Positions 33,364-45,584 of a stretch of 64,000 nt of DNA are shown here, in pieces (positions within the stretch are counted from its first letter, which is position 1; each line of letters opens with the position of its first letter). The stretch spans positions 113,485,519 through 113,549,518 of the forward strand of contig OW386286.2 of the NCBI GenBank assembly GCA_936432065.2. Reading direction: 5' to 3'. Position numbers and translations under genes: made by a program. The stretch is from Rutpela maculata. Taxonomy: Eukaryota > Arthropoda > Insecta > Coleoptera > Cerambycidae. The notes beneath the pieces are model-generated. The model was not told the DNA's origin. It saw only the letters and a program-made list of their open reading frames with translations, and made no database searches.

Positions 33364-34134
33364 CAGGGTGTATTAAATAAGTGATGCGACGACAACCCTC
33401 ACAGCGGCTTCATAAGTGCTTACTTTGTACACAATGTAATAGATGGCAGGACCAATAAGTTCTCTCATTACTTACGCATAGATAGATAATTTTACAGGTT
33501 CTGTTCATATGTGCATACAGTGTTGCATACATTCCTGGCCTTTTGTTTTTTGTTTAGTGAAACAAGAGTCCAATGACATCTGACATTAAGTAGCTAAATT
33601 AAAACATTGAAAGAATATATGCAACACTACATGCAGCATTGCACGTGTCGCCACAGCTAACCTCAAAAATATATATTTCTTAAGATTTACAAGTATTACG
33701 TAGCTATTATTAAAATTTCTGCCTGGTTCCTGTACTTTCAACCAAAATCAAGTTCAACGTAATGTATATGAAGTTTTAAATAGTTTGTCACAATAAAATA
33801 AGACACTTTTTGCAGGTTAGGAATCTAACCTATAATTAGCAGTCTATTTTTATCAATCAACAATATTGAAAAATTATTTGCGAGAGTTTTTAAATATTTG
33901 CTTGGAGACAGTATGGCTCCAAGCTAAAAATACCTATACAAATATTAAAAATGAAAATAAACGAAAAAACTTTAAAATTTGAGGTTATGTTAGTTATACG
34001 ATGCACATGCCTAGGTAATTGTAGGACCTTATTGCTCGCGCCATCTACTTAAGTAAATAGAAACCATGCACTTATGAAGCCATTATTATAATAGAAAAGT
34101 GCCGTACGTCGGACCACCTATTTAATACACCGTG
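33364..34134. mobile_element. hAT-like non-autonomous element 4
   Basis: An exact 8-bp duplication CACTCAAC (33356-33363 and 34135-34142) flanks ends CAGGGTGTATTAAATAAGTG and the complement of CACCTATTTAATACACCGTG. Subterminal regions are also inverse (CTTCATAAGTGC / GCACTTATGAAG). MITE copy 2 is nested inside. It lies 240 bases downstream of Hira exon 33025-33124. Confidence 0.85.
33640..34013. mobile_element. MITE copy 2 nested in hAT-like element 4
   Basis: It parallels 31683-32060 in the same orientation: CACGTG, CACAGCTAACCTCAAAAATA, CTATTATTAAAATTT, GCAATTAGCAGTCTATTTTT-like and ATGGCTCCAAGCTAAAAAT. The ends are more eroded (GCATTGCACGTG / GATGCACATGCC). Confidence 0.7.
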
Positions 34135-34290
34135 CACTCAACTAAACAATTATTTGATAAGAAAAAATAATACTTGACTAGTAGTTGATGTTATTGCCAA
34201 GAAAGAAACCTATATATTGTTAGTGAGAGATGTACAAGGTGTACACCCTAAAAGAAAAGAATGAAAAAAATGTGGTATAGGATTATAATA

Positions 34291-37133
34291 CAGTGTGTTT
34301 CACTTCTCGTGAAGACACCCTTGTATCTTTTTTATTTGTGGCCGAATTAATTTCAAATTTTTATCAGCCGTACAAGTCCATAAGACGACTTTATTCAATA
34401 CATAAATGCCGTCTAAATCTAAAACCCCGGCCTACTGCGATAAAAAGAAAATGTCAATTTTCGAGAAATCATAGTAGGCTTAGAGATAGACAAAAATTTT
34501 GTTACTGAAAGTTGTTCAGGATCACTTCATATGCCCCTCTGTAAAATTTTGTGAAAATCAGAATATTTTCAAAAAAAAATCTTTTGTTTCACTTCTCGTG
34601 AAGACACCCCTGTATCTTTTTTATTTGTGGCCGAATTAATTTCAAATTTTTATCAGCCATACAAGTCCATAAGACGACTTTATTCAACACATAAATGCCG
34701 TCTAAATCTAAAACGCCGGCCTACTGCGATAAAAAGAAAATGTAAATTTTCGAGAAATAGTAGGCTTAGAGATAGACAAAAATTTTGTTAATGAAAGTTG
34801 TTCAGGATCACTTCATATGCCCCTCTGTAAAATTTTGTGAAAATCGGAATATTTTCAAAAAAAGAGAACACATAAAGAGAACTTTTTCCAACAAATGAAA
34901 GTTGTGAACAAAAATCAGCATTCAATAAAACACTAAAAGGGCTTTTTATTTTTACATATCAAGTTGAATGTAATATCTTTTCTTTTTTTCTTTTTGTTAT
35001 CTCTGTTCTGGAGGAGTAACTCTCCATCATATCCTTCCTCCTTATCGGCTCAGAAATTTAGGAACATGGACGGTTTTATTGTTTTAAATGTTAAGAGTGC
35101 CGTGAAATTAACTGTCAATATGTATTGTTTTATTTATTTCGTCATTGCTTTCATGACAGAAGTGATTGTTGTTATTTTCTGTGGAGTTTGTTAGTTTTTC
35201 TTGTTTTAATAATTTAATTCATACTAAAGTTTCCTTATTTCATATCTTTGCTCATAATGGTTAGAATACTTTTAACTACTGATGAAAAAATTGAAATAAT
35301 AAAGATAGTCGGTGAAAATGTACGGTCTTCAAGAGAAGCAGCAGAAGAATTTAATTTAAGACATCCTCTAAGACAACCAATACACCATGGTACCGTAGCA
35401 AGAATATGTCACTTGTTCGATACAACTGGCAATGTGCTTAAACCGAGAGTACATCTTAATCGAAATCACGGAGATGATAATGTTATATTAGCGGCGTTTA
35501 ACGCCAATCCCACTACCAGTCTTCGAAATATGGCTCGTGACCTTAATTTGTCGGCATCAAACAATTTGGAGATGTTTAAAACGTCATAAGCTACAACTGT
35601 TTAAACCAAAATTTTTACATACCTTGGAGGAAGGTGATGAAGAGAGAAGACTAGAATATTGTTTATGGATCCAAGGTAATTATTTAAACAATAGAGACTT
35701 CTTGAAGAAAGTAAATTTCACGGATGAGGCAAGTTTCTCCACCAACGGGGTAGTGTCATCACAAAACTCTAGGTTCTGGGCAGTAGAAAATCCTGATTGG
35801 ATAATGAATTGTAAAAGGAAATATCCCCAGAAGGTAAATGTGTGGTGCGGAATTTTTAACGAAACAATAATAGGGCCTTTTTCTTTTTCAAAATATAAAT
35901 GAGTTAAATTTGCTAGAATTTTTAAATAATGATCTTTGGAATGCAATAGTTGATTTTCCTTTGGAACAATTGTATTTTCAACTCGACGGAGCATCTATCC
36001 ACAATTCCGTAGTAGTGAGAGCATGGATGAATGAACATTTTCCCCAAAGATGGATAGGACGAAATAACCCTCTAATACATTGGCCACCCAGATCACCTAA
36101 TCTCACTCCAATGGATTTTTATTTTTGAGGTCACATTAAAAACAAAGTTTATATGACCAGACCTCAAAATGTAGAGCAGCTTTGTGAGAGGATAAGGCAA
36201 GCGTGTTTAGAAGTTACAGCTCAAGAACTGCGAAGAGTTGTAATAACTAACAAAAAACGGATTGAGAAGTGTATTACACTTGAGGGTGGGTTAGTGGAAA
36301 GGGGCCCAATATAATAAATAAGTAAAAAAAAAACATTCTTTTATTTTTGAACTTTTCTAAAACTGCGGCTTTTGCTTTATCTGTATTTTTTTTCCGACAA
36401 TATTATCATTCATTATTAGTAGTCTTCTCTGTAAAAACAACGGCCCTTTTCCGGGCCACCAATTTAATTCAAAAAGAATTCGTTATATAACAGCATCCTA
36501 CCAACCTACATATTCTTGACAGATGTTAAAACTCATTAAAGTAATTAGATTTTAATTTTAATTATTCTAAGGCCAGCGTTTTAGATTTAGACGACATGGG
36601 GTATATGAAGTGATCCTGAACAACTTTCATTAACAAAATTTTTGTCTATCTCTAAGCCTACTATGATTTCTCGAAAGTTGACATTTTCTTTTTATCGCAG
36701 TAGGCCAGCGTTTTAGATTTAGGCGGCATTTATGTGTTGAATAAAGTCACCTTATGGAGTTGTATGGCTGATAAAAATTTGAAATTAATTCGGCCACAAA
36801 TAAAAAAGATACAGGGGTGTCTTCACGAGAAGTGAAACAAAAAATTTTTTTTTGAAAATATTCCGATTTTCACAAAATTTTACAGAGGGGCATATGAAGT
36901 GATCCTGAACAACTTTCATTAACAAAATTTTTGTCTATCTCTAAGCCTACTATGATTTCTCGGAAATTGACATTTTCTTTTTATCGCAGTAGGTCGGCGT
37001 TTTAGATTTAGACGGCATTTATGTGTTGAATAAAGTCGTCTTATGGACTTGTATGGCTGATAAAAATTTGAAATTAATTCGGCCACAAATAAAAAAGATA
37101 CAGGAGTGTCTTCACTAGAAGTGAAACACACTG
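34291..37133. mobile_element. Tc1/mariner-type element with duplicated repeats in each TIR
   Basis: CAGTGTGTTTCACTTCTCGT (34291) and its inverse (…GTGAAACACACTG, 37133) are flanked by TA on both sides, the expected target duplication. Each TIR is about 570 bases and contains two direct copies of a unit near 290 bases (starts at 34297 and 34587 on the left; mirrored at 36835 and 37127 on the right). A broken transposase gene lies between. It is 2.84 kb in a Hira intron. Confidence 0.9.
35257..36314 (+). pseudogene. Tc1/mariner-superfamily transposase (DUF4817/DDE_3 type), inactivated
   Basis: The N-terminal helix-turn-helix half reads LTTDEKIEIIKIVGENVRSS, EAAEEFNLRHP and TVARICHLF. The catalytic half reads RRLEYCLWIQGN, KVNFTDEASFSTNGVVSSQN, YPQKVNVWCGIF, LYFQLDGASIHNS and HWPPRSPNLTPMDFYF. 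The three acidic positions are visible (FTDE, QLDG, TPMD). Frame breaks lie at about 35560 and near 35900, and a TGA at 36126 replaces the usual tryptophan. It would have cut and rejoined DNA at TA sites. It starts at ATG 35257 and ends at TAA 36314. Confidence 0.88.
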
Positions 37134-38670
37134 TATATGACATCAAGAAAACTTGAGATACTTTCAGTGAAAGAAGAATATATAAATAAGAGAAAAAAGA
37201 AAAAAATAATTAAAAAATAAGAGGTACCAAATAGAGAGGGCACTTTTGCGGATATACATTTACAGATTGTTATTATTGGTTTCTCAGAAAATATTGTTCT
37301 CGTAGAAAGTTGTTCGTTTTCTAAAACAGAAAAAATTATGAAAATAAGAAACAACAAAAGGAACACAAATTTTTGTGGGAAATAATAAATAGGTTTCTCA
37401 TTTGATGCAAACTCTTGTGTTCGAACTGTTACATCTAAATTTTTTTTAAATAGATTATACATGTTTTCCTTTTTATTTATTTTTTTGGTACTGCCTGTAA
37501 TTGCCATTACAGCTTATATACAAGGTGATCTACCATGACGTGGAAAATTTATTACTAGGTTGTCCCCACCTAAAGGAGTTAAAAAAATGAAAAATTAAAC
37601 AAATATGACCAAAAAAATTACTTTATTTTTTTGTAGAAATGCGCCACCAATGACTTTAGCCAATCTAACGTAACGCGGTACAACCATATCACTTTATCAG
37701 ACTTGAGGTTGACACTATTGACAGCAAAGCTGGAGATGGTAGAAGTGACTTTTTGGTTTTAATCAAATCACACTACAAAAATAGCGAAATAAATCGAAAA
37801 GACATTAGATATAAGAGATATTTACTTAAACCCGTCAATAACACAAAAACACCAACTTCGGCAGTGCTTTGTACTTGCCGGTGTCCTGATTGTGCGATCG
37901 AAAGCAAAAAATGCGGCACTTTGACTGCCAGCGTCACTTTCTATGCCAATTAAGGAAATGCAAACATCTCCAATATGTTCTATCACAAGTAAGTTCGTCG
38001 CCCTATTACTGACCTAGACAATAACAGTAGTGTATCTTCATAAGTTTTAACCATTTTTAATATACTAAATTACCTCAGAGCACTCCAAAAATTTTGCAGG
38101 GGCTTTCCCACATTGAAGACTAGTACACCATTTTATTTTCCGCATATCATGGTAAATCACGTATATTATTTGAGTCCTCATCTTTTATAATGTTTGAGGT
38201 AATCATCCTTGTACAATACTAATCAAACTTTATTTCTGTTTGAAACAAATTAATAAAGAAAAACAGTTTATGTTGTTATGCAGTAAATGTTTTCTGTTTA
38301 CTTGACAACATCTACGGCAAACTTTCTTTTCACATTATTTTATGGTTTCATGTGAAATTTGGTGTGAAAACCTTTATGTTCAGTACACTGCGTAGAAAGA
38401 AATCCAGTGACATTAGATCTGATAACTTATTGGTTTGTTTGAAGTAGACTTTTTTATCTATTACTGAGGTGTTATAAATGTTGTATATTATAAGCGTGAA
38501 TATCTCAAACACGATTAAAGTCAAGGATATCAAATAAGCTGAAAAGGTTATTGTAATGAGCCCTATTTACATAAAATATTGATTGTCAAATTTCCTAATT
38601 TATTCTATGAGGAGTGTTTGAAAAGTTCATGTATTGACAGAAAAAAATTATTTTGTGTTCATTTTTATCA
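37134..38670. other. Intron; no gene recognised
   Basis: Only isolated transposon-end-like words are visible, such as ACAAGGTGATCTACCATGAC at 37518 and GTGTTTGAAAAGTTCATG at 38616. No second ends were found. Confidence 0.5.
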
Positions 38671-38935
38671 CTTCCCTCTCTTACCAAGGGGAAGTATTGT
38701 CATTGTGAAAAAATTATTCTTGAAATTCTCGCCTTTCAGATTATGTAAATTATGAAAATATAATGAAAAAAATGTGATAAAGGTCAATAACTTATACAAA
38801 TGTATGGAGCCATATGTTTGTTGAAGTGAATGCTGAAACTACTGCACCAATGTTAATGAAGTTTTCGCAGATGTGTTCTTTGATTCTCTGACTGTAGTAG
38901 AGGTTATATATTATCACAGTATGTTAAGGTATTTG
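38671..38935 (+). repeat. HINE-like repeat F3, copy 2
   Basis: It begins with hairpin CTTCCC/GGGGAAG (38671-38696) followed by TATTGTCATTGTGAAAA. The layout resembles F1 and F2: a terminal hairpin whose 3' arm runs into GAAGTAT. No GTCT core is preserved. Confidence 0.5.
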
Positions 38936-39034
38936 TATCGGAACGAGAGAGAGAGAGTGATACACGGTGGGAGCGAGATAGCGCGTGGCGACGAAACGTG
39001 GCAATATCGTAACTTTCATCTCGCACGTAAACAA

Positions 39035-39370
39035 TGACATGAGAATGTCAAAAAATGTCACTTTTCGTACGCTCTTGTAGGCGTGAATTATCGATTTCGC
39101 CGGTGTGATTTACGATGTGCATCACATGCAATTCTTCCTCTTTCCATAATGACATACTATGGCCCTTCAACTCATATATTAAAAAAGATCTGAACGTTCA
39201 AAGATTTCGTGTTTTGCCTTCTTTGCGGATTGAGAAAATGGACACCTCACCACGGTTTTTGTCAAACAAATCGAAAAGTATCACTCCTAGCAAAAAAATA
39301 GAAATCTCCCAGGTAAAGATCATAAACCGGGAAACAATTTACTGTTTTTGTTCGAATAGAAATTGTAAGT
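39035..39370 (+). repeat. Dispersed repeat R, copy 3
   Basis: It shares ATTCTTCCTCTTT, GACATACTATGGCCCTTC, GATCTGAACGTTCA and the preceding ATTTCGCC...GATTTACGATG with copies 1 and 2, more diverged. Confidence 0.5.
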
Positions 39371-39394
39371 AATTATAAAATAAACAACTTGTTG

Positions 39395-39625
39395 GGCCAA
39401 AGCGGCACTAAACTTAATCCGATCTCAACCAATACCTTTTCAGATCTTCTGGACCACTAAAGAAACCCTCATGCAAAGTTTCATCTAAATCCATTTAGGA
39501 CACACACAGATAGATATTTTTCAAAAAACGATTTTTTGGGTTCCTGGGACCTCAAAACGTAAAGATTTGATGTTTTCTCAATTTCCGACTTTGGGCCAAT
39601 TCTAGTAACCTCCAACAATTTTGTG
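39395..39625 (+). repeat. Dispersed repeat Q, copy 2
   Basis: GCACTAAACTTAATCCGATC, ACACACACAGATAGATATTT and GGACCTCAAAACGTAAAGAT occur in the same order as in 28320-28610. Confidence 0.6.
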
Positions 39626-39629
39626 GGAA

Positions 39630-40960
39630 AGTTAAAATTAAAAATCTTAAGTGATATTAACAAATTAATGAAAATAAAACTTGTTTCAAATGAACGTACT
39701 GACGATTATCGCTCAAAAAATCATGCATTATTCTAATAAAATATTGTTGATTCATATTATATTTTTTTGGGTTTGATATTTATTTTATATGTATTTATTT
39801 ATATTTTTACGTAGTTATTGTCATAAATAGTATTAGCATAAATTATATTAATATTAATAAAAAGTTATTGTATTGATATGTGATTTATAGCACTGTATGA
39901 GCGCACTCTTACTTTGAAACGATGGCTGTTAACTTGCATACGTTATATAACGTGCGATGAAAAATTGGTTTTTGTCTCTAGCGCAAGATACGAACGATTC
40001 TGAAGATATTGTTATTTAGCGAAGGATAAAAAATTGAACCCCTGTTCGTCTGTTTGAAAATCGGGTGAGACTGGGTAATGCGGTGTTTCCTGTTTTCATG
40101 TATGCGTGAAATTCCCATCGTTTTCAGACGTTGTATCACGAATTACTTAAAAACCAGACACAAGAAGTTTCTCAAACTGGGGGTACACTTTTGTAATAAC
40201 CATTAAAACTCACAGTCAAAAATTTTAAAGAATCTGACGTTTGGGATAAAAATTATGGCGATAAATTCACGGGAAATTACCCTTCCCTATCGTTTCCTTG
40301 CTAATAATGTGAATTTTGATGTATCATAACTGGAAAAGTAGACACAAGATCGTTCTCAAAATTTGCCAGTGGTTTCACCAAACCATTGTCTACATCCTGA
40401 CGAAATTTGAAAACAATCTTGACGTTAACGACTTTCTCGGTAGAAATACCTTAAGAGGAGGGCAAGCAGTGAGAGTTAATGTGAAGAAAGTTGGTATAAA
40501 AAATTGTCAGATTCTGCACAAACTATATAAAAAATACGAAAAGAATGTCATAGTTTCATCTCGGTAATATGAATATAAGTGGGTGATGTCCCTACTTATG
40601 TCAGGGCAAAACCAGGTCATGATTACTAGTATTTGATATGTAGTTAATACATTTTCATCTTGAGAAAATGGTGCATACATTTTTTTTTCTGAAATATCTC
40701 GCCAGTGAGTAGGGTAAAAATAGCTATTAAAAGTTTTATAGAAAACGTAATGTACAATTTTCCTGAAACATTTTATCATGTATTTAATAGATACATGAAA
40801 AAATTCATGGAACCTCCATTTTGGGCATATTTTAAGATCATTTATCAATTATTATTTACACATGTGTTTATATTATGTTATTTGTGTTTACATTAACTGT
40901 TAATAACTTGTTTTTACTATTTTTTGTCACTAAAAAGAAATTTCAAAAGGAAACCTAAAG
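39630..40960. other. Intron; no gene recognised
   Basis: AT-rich. Open frames at 40316-40567 and 40507-40848 have no similarity that I recognise and overlap on opposite strands. Confidence 0.5.
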
Positions 40961-40965
40961 AAGAA

Positions 40966-41634
40966 TTAAAGAACTTATATCTAGATACATAACAGGCTAT
41001 TTTTCACTATATACCTTGTTTGCTCCTAACATAGTCACATTTTATGTCCATTAAAATGGATAGATGAACATCACATCCCATAGGCAACAGTGGCGTGTGT
41101 AGAAAATGTCTAGAATGGTAAATATTTACATTAAAATGAATTATTGCAATTCCTGCATTACCGTCTCTTTATACAACATGATATATATATATGAAAGGAT
41201 ATTAAAATTTAATTGCTATTCACTTTATAACTGTAAACTGAACTTCATCATATTACAACTATGGAACGATCGATTTTCTTCTTTTCTAAACTGTTTTCTG
41301 CAAACGGCACAGCACTTTGCACTAAATATATTGTCACTAAACTGTATAAATACGAATAGAGAATATTATTTAGGTATTAAGCAAATCACAACTTAAAATA
41401 AAAAGACTTCTTCACCACATTTTGATCTAAAAACACTTATTAACATTAATGGCGGATACTGTCAAAAGTGTCAAACTGAAATTATGATAATCGAACTGAA
41501 CCGATCGTGCCCGAATTGGTCGCGAATAGATCGACTGGCCAATCAAGAACTTATGGGAAGAGGTGCCTTAGATTGTAACTATCTCAGCAACATATAAATC
41601 AGTACAATTATGTATCTAGATATAAGTTCTTTAA
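40966..41634. mobile_element. MITE with perfect 27-base TIRs starting TTAA
   Basis: Bases 40966-40992 and 41608-41634 are exact inverse copies (TTAAAGAACTTATATC... and ...GATATAAGTTCTTTAA). A TTAA at each edge would fit a piggyBac-type target. The interior is non-coding and contains GAATATTATTTAGGTATTAA (41361), also found near 57100. Confidence 0.7.
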
Positions 41635-41849
41635 TCGGAGGCATTTACCATAACTTGGCATCATTTAAATTCGACAGAGGAGCTAGTATCAATGTTAGGT
41701 ATTGCTATCTTTATTCTACATTGTTTTATGCGGTGATTCTCTAAAAATTAAAGATTATAGAGTTGTTTTAAAAAAGAAACATATATTTAGCAATTGAACC
41801 TCCCAGAGTGTGACACACACTTTTATTCGATTTAAAATTAGGGATAATT

Positions 41850-42060
41850 ATGTTTGTTCATCCTAATAAATCACAATTCGTTATATTTAACCACACTCCC
41901 TCTCTGTCCTCCCCTACAATAAGCATTGCAAACGAACATGTAAAACCAACACCTTCGGCCAAATATTTAGGAATTACCATGGATCAAAAACTGAATTTTA
42001 ACCAACACGCCATTATTAACAACCAAATTTGCAAATCGGCCACATAATATGCAACTGTTA
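41850..42060 (+). pseudogene. Jockey-like reverse-transcriptase fragment
   Basis: The 65-codon frame reads HPNKSQFVIFNHTP and PSAKYLGITMDQKLNFNQH, the region after the palm with the conserved KYLG-x-x-x-D-x-x-L. Neither the YADD palm nor the endonuclease is present nearby. A (TTA)n tail follows at 42366-42385. Confidence 0.6.
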
Positions 42061-42339
42061 CGACCTCTCTGCCGTACAAGAAACCGCAACAGAAGATCAA
42101 AATTCAAACACCCAGAGATGTCTCTTATTGAAAAAATATCTTCATTAATTCAAAACTAATTAATATAAAAAATTTTTAGATGTATACTTGCACAAAAATT
42201 TGTTTGCTTTTTTTTTTTTTATTTTTTTCCATAAAATGTATTCATTTTTAAATATTTCACATAAAATAATGTATCAACAGTAACAATGTAGTAAAAACAT
42301 GCTGAAGGACTCCGGTCGATAGCCGTTTGAATATGTATT

Positions 42340-42385
42340 TTTTATGTATTCAATAAAGAACTTTTATTATTATTATTATTATTTA
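42340..42385 (+). repeat. Retroelement-like 3' tail, AATAAA then (ATT)n
   Basis: CAATAAAGAACTTTTATTATTATTATTATT looks like the 3' end of a target-primed element, perhaps of the fragment at 41850. Similar tails are at 49795-49833 and 61085-61115. Confidence 0.45.
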
Positions 42386-42599
42386 TGTTTGTTCATTATA
42401 CATACAAATAATAAAAATATGCAACTTGCCTAGTACTTAGTATTTTTACTAGTCCAGCGGATATCTGTTTTATATTTACAATCAGACTGAAACAAAACAT
42501 TACTGAATAAATCACTCCCCTGCATTATAGACTTGGACATGTACGATGCCAGTTAGATGATTCGTAATTTATTAACATCAAAATCATACCTACGTTTAA

Positions 42600-42779
42600 C
42601 CATAACAAATGAAAATTTTATTGAAGTATTTTATTTTGGTATATTTTTTTATAAAATTGTTTTTAAAATCACATATCATAAAACAGTTATATACAATTTC
42701 ATTAATAATTTGCCACATGGTTAATGGATTCTATCTTAAAATTTTATGTATTTGGATAATCCTATTAAATTTTCTATAA
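42600..42779 (-). pseudogene. DDE_4-type transposase, C-terminal part (cut off by insertion)
   Basis: Minus-strand codons after the insertion point read FNRIIQIHKILR, a stop, then NPLTMWQIINEIVYNC. This corresponds to the end of DDE_Tnp_4 transposases (RIK-FRIL...PL...INEIVFVC). It is in frame with the part at 45757-46255 when the intervening 3-kb element and one 8-bp duplication are removed, so the two were one gene. Confidence 0.7.
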
Positions 42780-43065
42780 TAGGGAACTTGCACAATTTTT
42801 TTTTTATTGCATAAAAATGTTCAAATATGTAAGAAAATAGGATATGCAAAATATGATGCCTTAAATGTAAGTAATTAATTTGTTATAAATAATTAAAGTT
42901 CCACGCGCAGCGAACCATTTGAAAACAGTGCCTAAGCGTGTGACGTCACGGTGCACGACGTTGATAATGTTGCGGTAAGATAGGTGGGTAGTACACTAGC
43001 AGCGTATTTATATTATACAAATAATGTTGAATAGATACTTTCAATAATAGAAAATATAACTTGCA

Positions 43066-43266
43066 ATGGAAAATATGTCAACGTATTTTATTATATACTG
43101 TATTGTACCATTATGTAAAAGAACGCCTAATAAAATATCTATACGGTTAGGTACCACGAGATTGTCGTCAGACGAAATGATTAAAAGTTTGCAGAAGGAA
43201 CAATGAAAAAGATACTTCACAAAAAAATGGTGTCCATGTGTGTGTGTAGTAGTAGATCATTTCAAT
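43066..43266 (+). pseudogene. THAP-like zinc finger exon remnant
   Basis: From ATG 43066 the frame reads MENMSTYFIIYCIVPLCKRT, PNKISIRL and, after one TGA (43202), KKWCPCVCVVVDHFN, ending at a strong donor GTAAGT (43267). CIVPLCK...P matches the THAP start (C-x4-C, P) and DHF its end. The final C-H spacing is not standard. THAP domains bind DNA in P-element transposases and in related transposons. Confidence 0.55.
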
Positions 43267-43559
43267 GTAAGTGTATGCTATTAATTATTTATATGCTTGT
43301 TGGTGAAGAAGTGCGTTTTGATTTTCAGTTTCATAAGTATTTATAAAGTAAATTAAATTAAATGGAAATAAATACCTTGTTTTTGAATAAATAGACGTCA
43401 ATTTTTAAAAATACGTATTTTATATGGTTTTTGATTATACTTCCTCTTTAGAAGTGTATATATATATTATTGGCCACTGTGACAAATTAAATATAAAGAG
43501 AATGGGGCCTAAAAGGTATGATCTTAAAAAAAAATCGATTTTCTTTAAATGGTTATTAT

Positions 43560-44070
43560 ATTTTTCGCAATTTGATCGGCACATTTCTAAAACCATAAAT
43601 ATAAATTCATAGAGGAAAAAAAATCATATTATTGTGTTAGTGATCAAATTCTGAACAACTTTCAAAAGGTCCATCTGTCTGTCCAGGCGTCATGTTTCTT
43701 GTAAGCACGATAACTCAAGAACGGATAGTTGTATCGTATTGAAATTTGCACAATAAGTTAGTATTAGCTAGAGGAAGAACCTTATTTTTAAAAAATCGAT
43801 CAGTAAATATAAAAGTTATGAAATATTTTATGAAAAAAAATATACATGAAGACTGCTGTAACATTTGATAAAATTCTAAAGACACAAAAATATTGCATAA
43901 TATCCCGACGAGCGTTCCGCCAATCAATATAGCATCATTAGGAGATAATTAACATTCGCAATATAGTAATTACACTAAAAAAATTTACTTATTTTCAACA
44001 AACTGCGAAGAGTATACCATAGAATATTCAAAAATTATATAGAAAATTCAATAATCTGGCGAAGAGTATA
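43560..44070 (+). mobile_element. HINE-like repeat F2, copy 2
   Basis: TTTGATCGGCACATTTCTAA, CATCTGTCTGTCCAGGCGTC, GTTTCTTGTAAGCACGATAA and TTAGTATTAGCTAGAGGAAG follow copy 1. GCGAAGAGTATA at 44007 and 44057 marks the 3' end, repeating the 5' hairpin word. Confidence 0.75.
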
Positions 44071-44519
44071 ATGTTTACTCTAGTTTGTTATTTCCGACGT
44101 TTTAAAAATAATGCAAAAGATGCAATATATTGGTTATATTTGGCTCATTACTTCTACATCAAAACGTGTATTTTTTGTAAGTTTGTGGGTATTGCGAAAA
44201 ATTCACCAAAACTGTTTTTCTCGCTAAGAGTGTTTAATATCCCCTAAAACATTGAGAAACAAAGTATAAGCGAAAATAATCCGGTCTGTGTGCATTTTAG
44301 TATATACAATATATTATATAAATGTTCGGATTGCTCTCGAGCAAAATTCACCTAAGCAAGCGGTTGAATATTAATTAATGTATTCTGATGCGCTTAATGC
44401 TTAATATTTTCTTTCTTTTTTTTTTTAATCTCCTGTAGCAACGTACGCCTATGACATAGATAAAAATTTGTATATAAAAATGTGTCCTCTTCTGGATACG
44501 TAGTATGTGCCAAATATGA

Positions 44520-45204
44520 AAACCGCTGCCCAAGGAATCACTACTTCCACATCCAGATTCTCTATCCAAGTCACTCACAACGAAAAAACTTTGTATGTGA
44601 AAATAATTGTTTATGGAACTTTAATAATATAATATTTGAAATCCTCTACCCCAAAAACCCATAAAACGATACCCCACATCGGTAGTGGGGTGGGGGGTGG
44701 TGATAGGGGGGTGATAGTGGGGGGTGGATGAAGTAAAAAAATATTTTGAGGTTTCTGGTTCCTGTACATACTCTAAATCACAATTTTTTTTCATCCCCTT
44801 TAACAAGGGGGTGGGGGTGGTAATGGGGGTGGCTAATGTCAAAAATTTTTTTGAGACCTTAGCTTCTCTTGTATATACTAAATACCAATTTTATGGACTC
44901 TTACCTGCTTGATTGACCTATTTACCCTAAATTTACCCCAATTTACCCCCCAACCCTTCGACGGAACAAGATGAAAATATAATCTAGTTCTAGATCTCGT
45001 TAAAGTACATATGTGTACCAAATTTCAAGTCAATATCTTAAACGGTTCCAGAGTAAACGTGCGCACAAAAAAAAAGTTACAGACAGAAATTTTTTTTTCG
45101 TTCAAAGTTAAAATCTCGACGTTTCATGACATTTTAAGCCTATTTGGACAATAAAAGTTTTTTAAAATTTTTTGTCGTTATACTTCCACTGGACGTGGAA
45201 GTAA
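44520..45204 (-). mobile_element. HINE-like repeat F1, copy e (near full length, minus strand)
   Basis: It runs from CCGCTGCCCAAGGAATCACT to the 5' hairpin at 45182-45202. It is highly similar to copy d at 30121-30775, including CCCCACATCGGTAGTGGGGT and AAGTCAATATCTTAAACGGT. Confidence 0.85.
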
Positions 45205-45329
45205 TATGAATAACCAAGGATAATTAGTTGGCCCGTCTTAATTGGGACACCCTGTATAGCAAGACTCTTTCTAATAAACATGTTGCTTTTAACAATTTTG
45301 ATTTCATATTTTTAAATTACATTTTGTGT

Positions 45330-45584
45330 TTATATCAATTTAAAATCATAATTATGATTTTTATAAAATGTTTTCACCCTCTTAACATTGTCTATTTGTC
45401 TTAACGCCACGCCGCGAACTTCCCCAAGTGAAAAACTTTCTGCATTTTTTATAAATGTTGCAACCAGTATCATATCCACATTAGGCAAATTTTCAGATTG
45501 GCCTTTTGAGAAACTAGAATAGAAACTAACCACGAGCCTAATATCTGCATGCACTGGATGTGTAGTTGCGCACTGTGACGTCAC
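45330..45584 (-). pseudogene. Unrecognised frame near right end of P-like element
   Basis: The 84-codon frame includes LPNVDMILVATFIKNAESFS and LGEVRGVALRQ. This faintly recalls the start of YqaJ/SWIM-type proteins of THAP-associated transposons, but I cannot confirm it. A TGACGTCA palindrome at 45570 also occurs near 42950. Confidence 0.3.
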
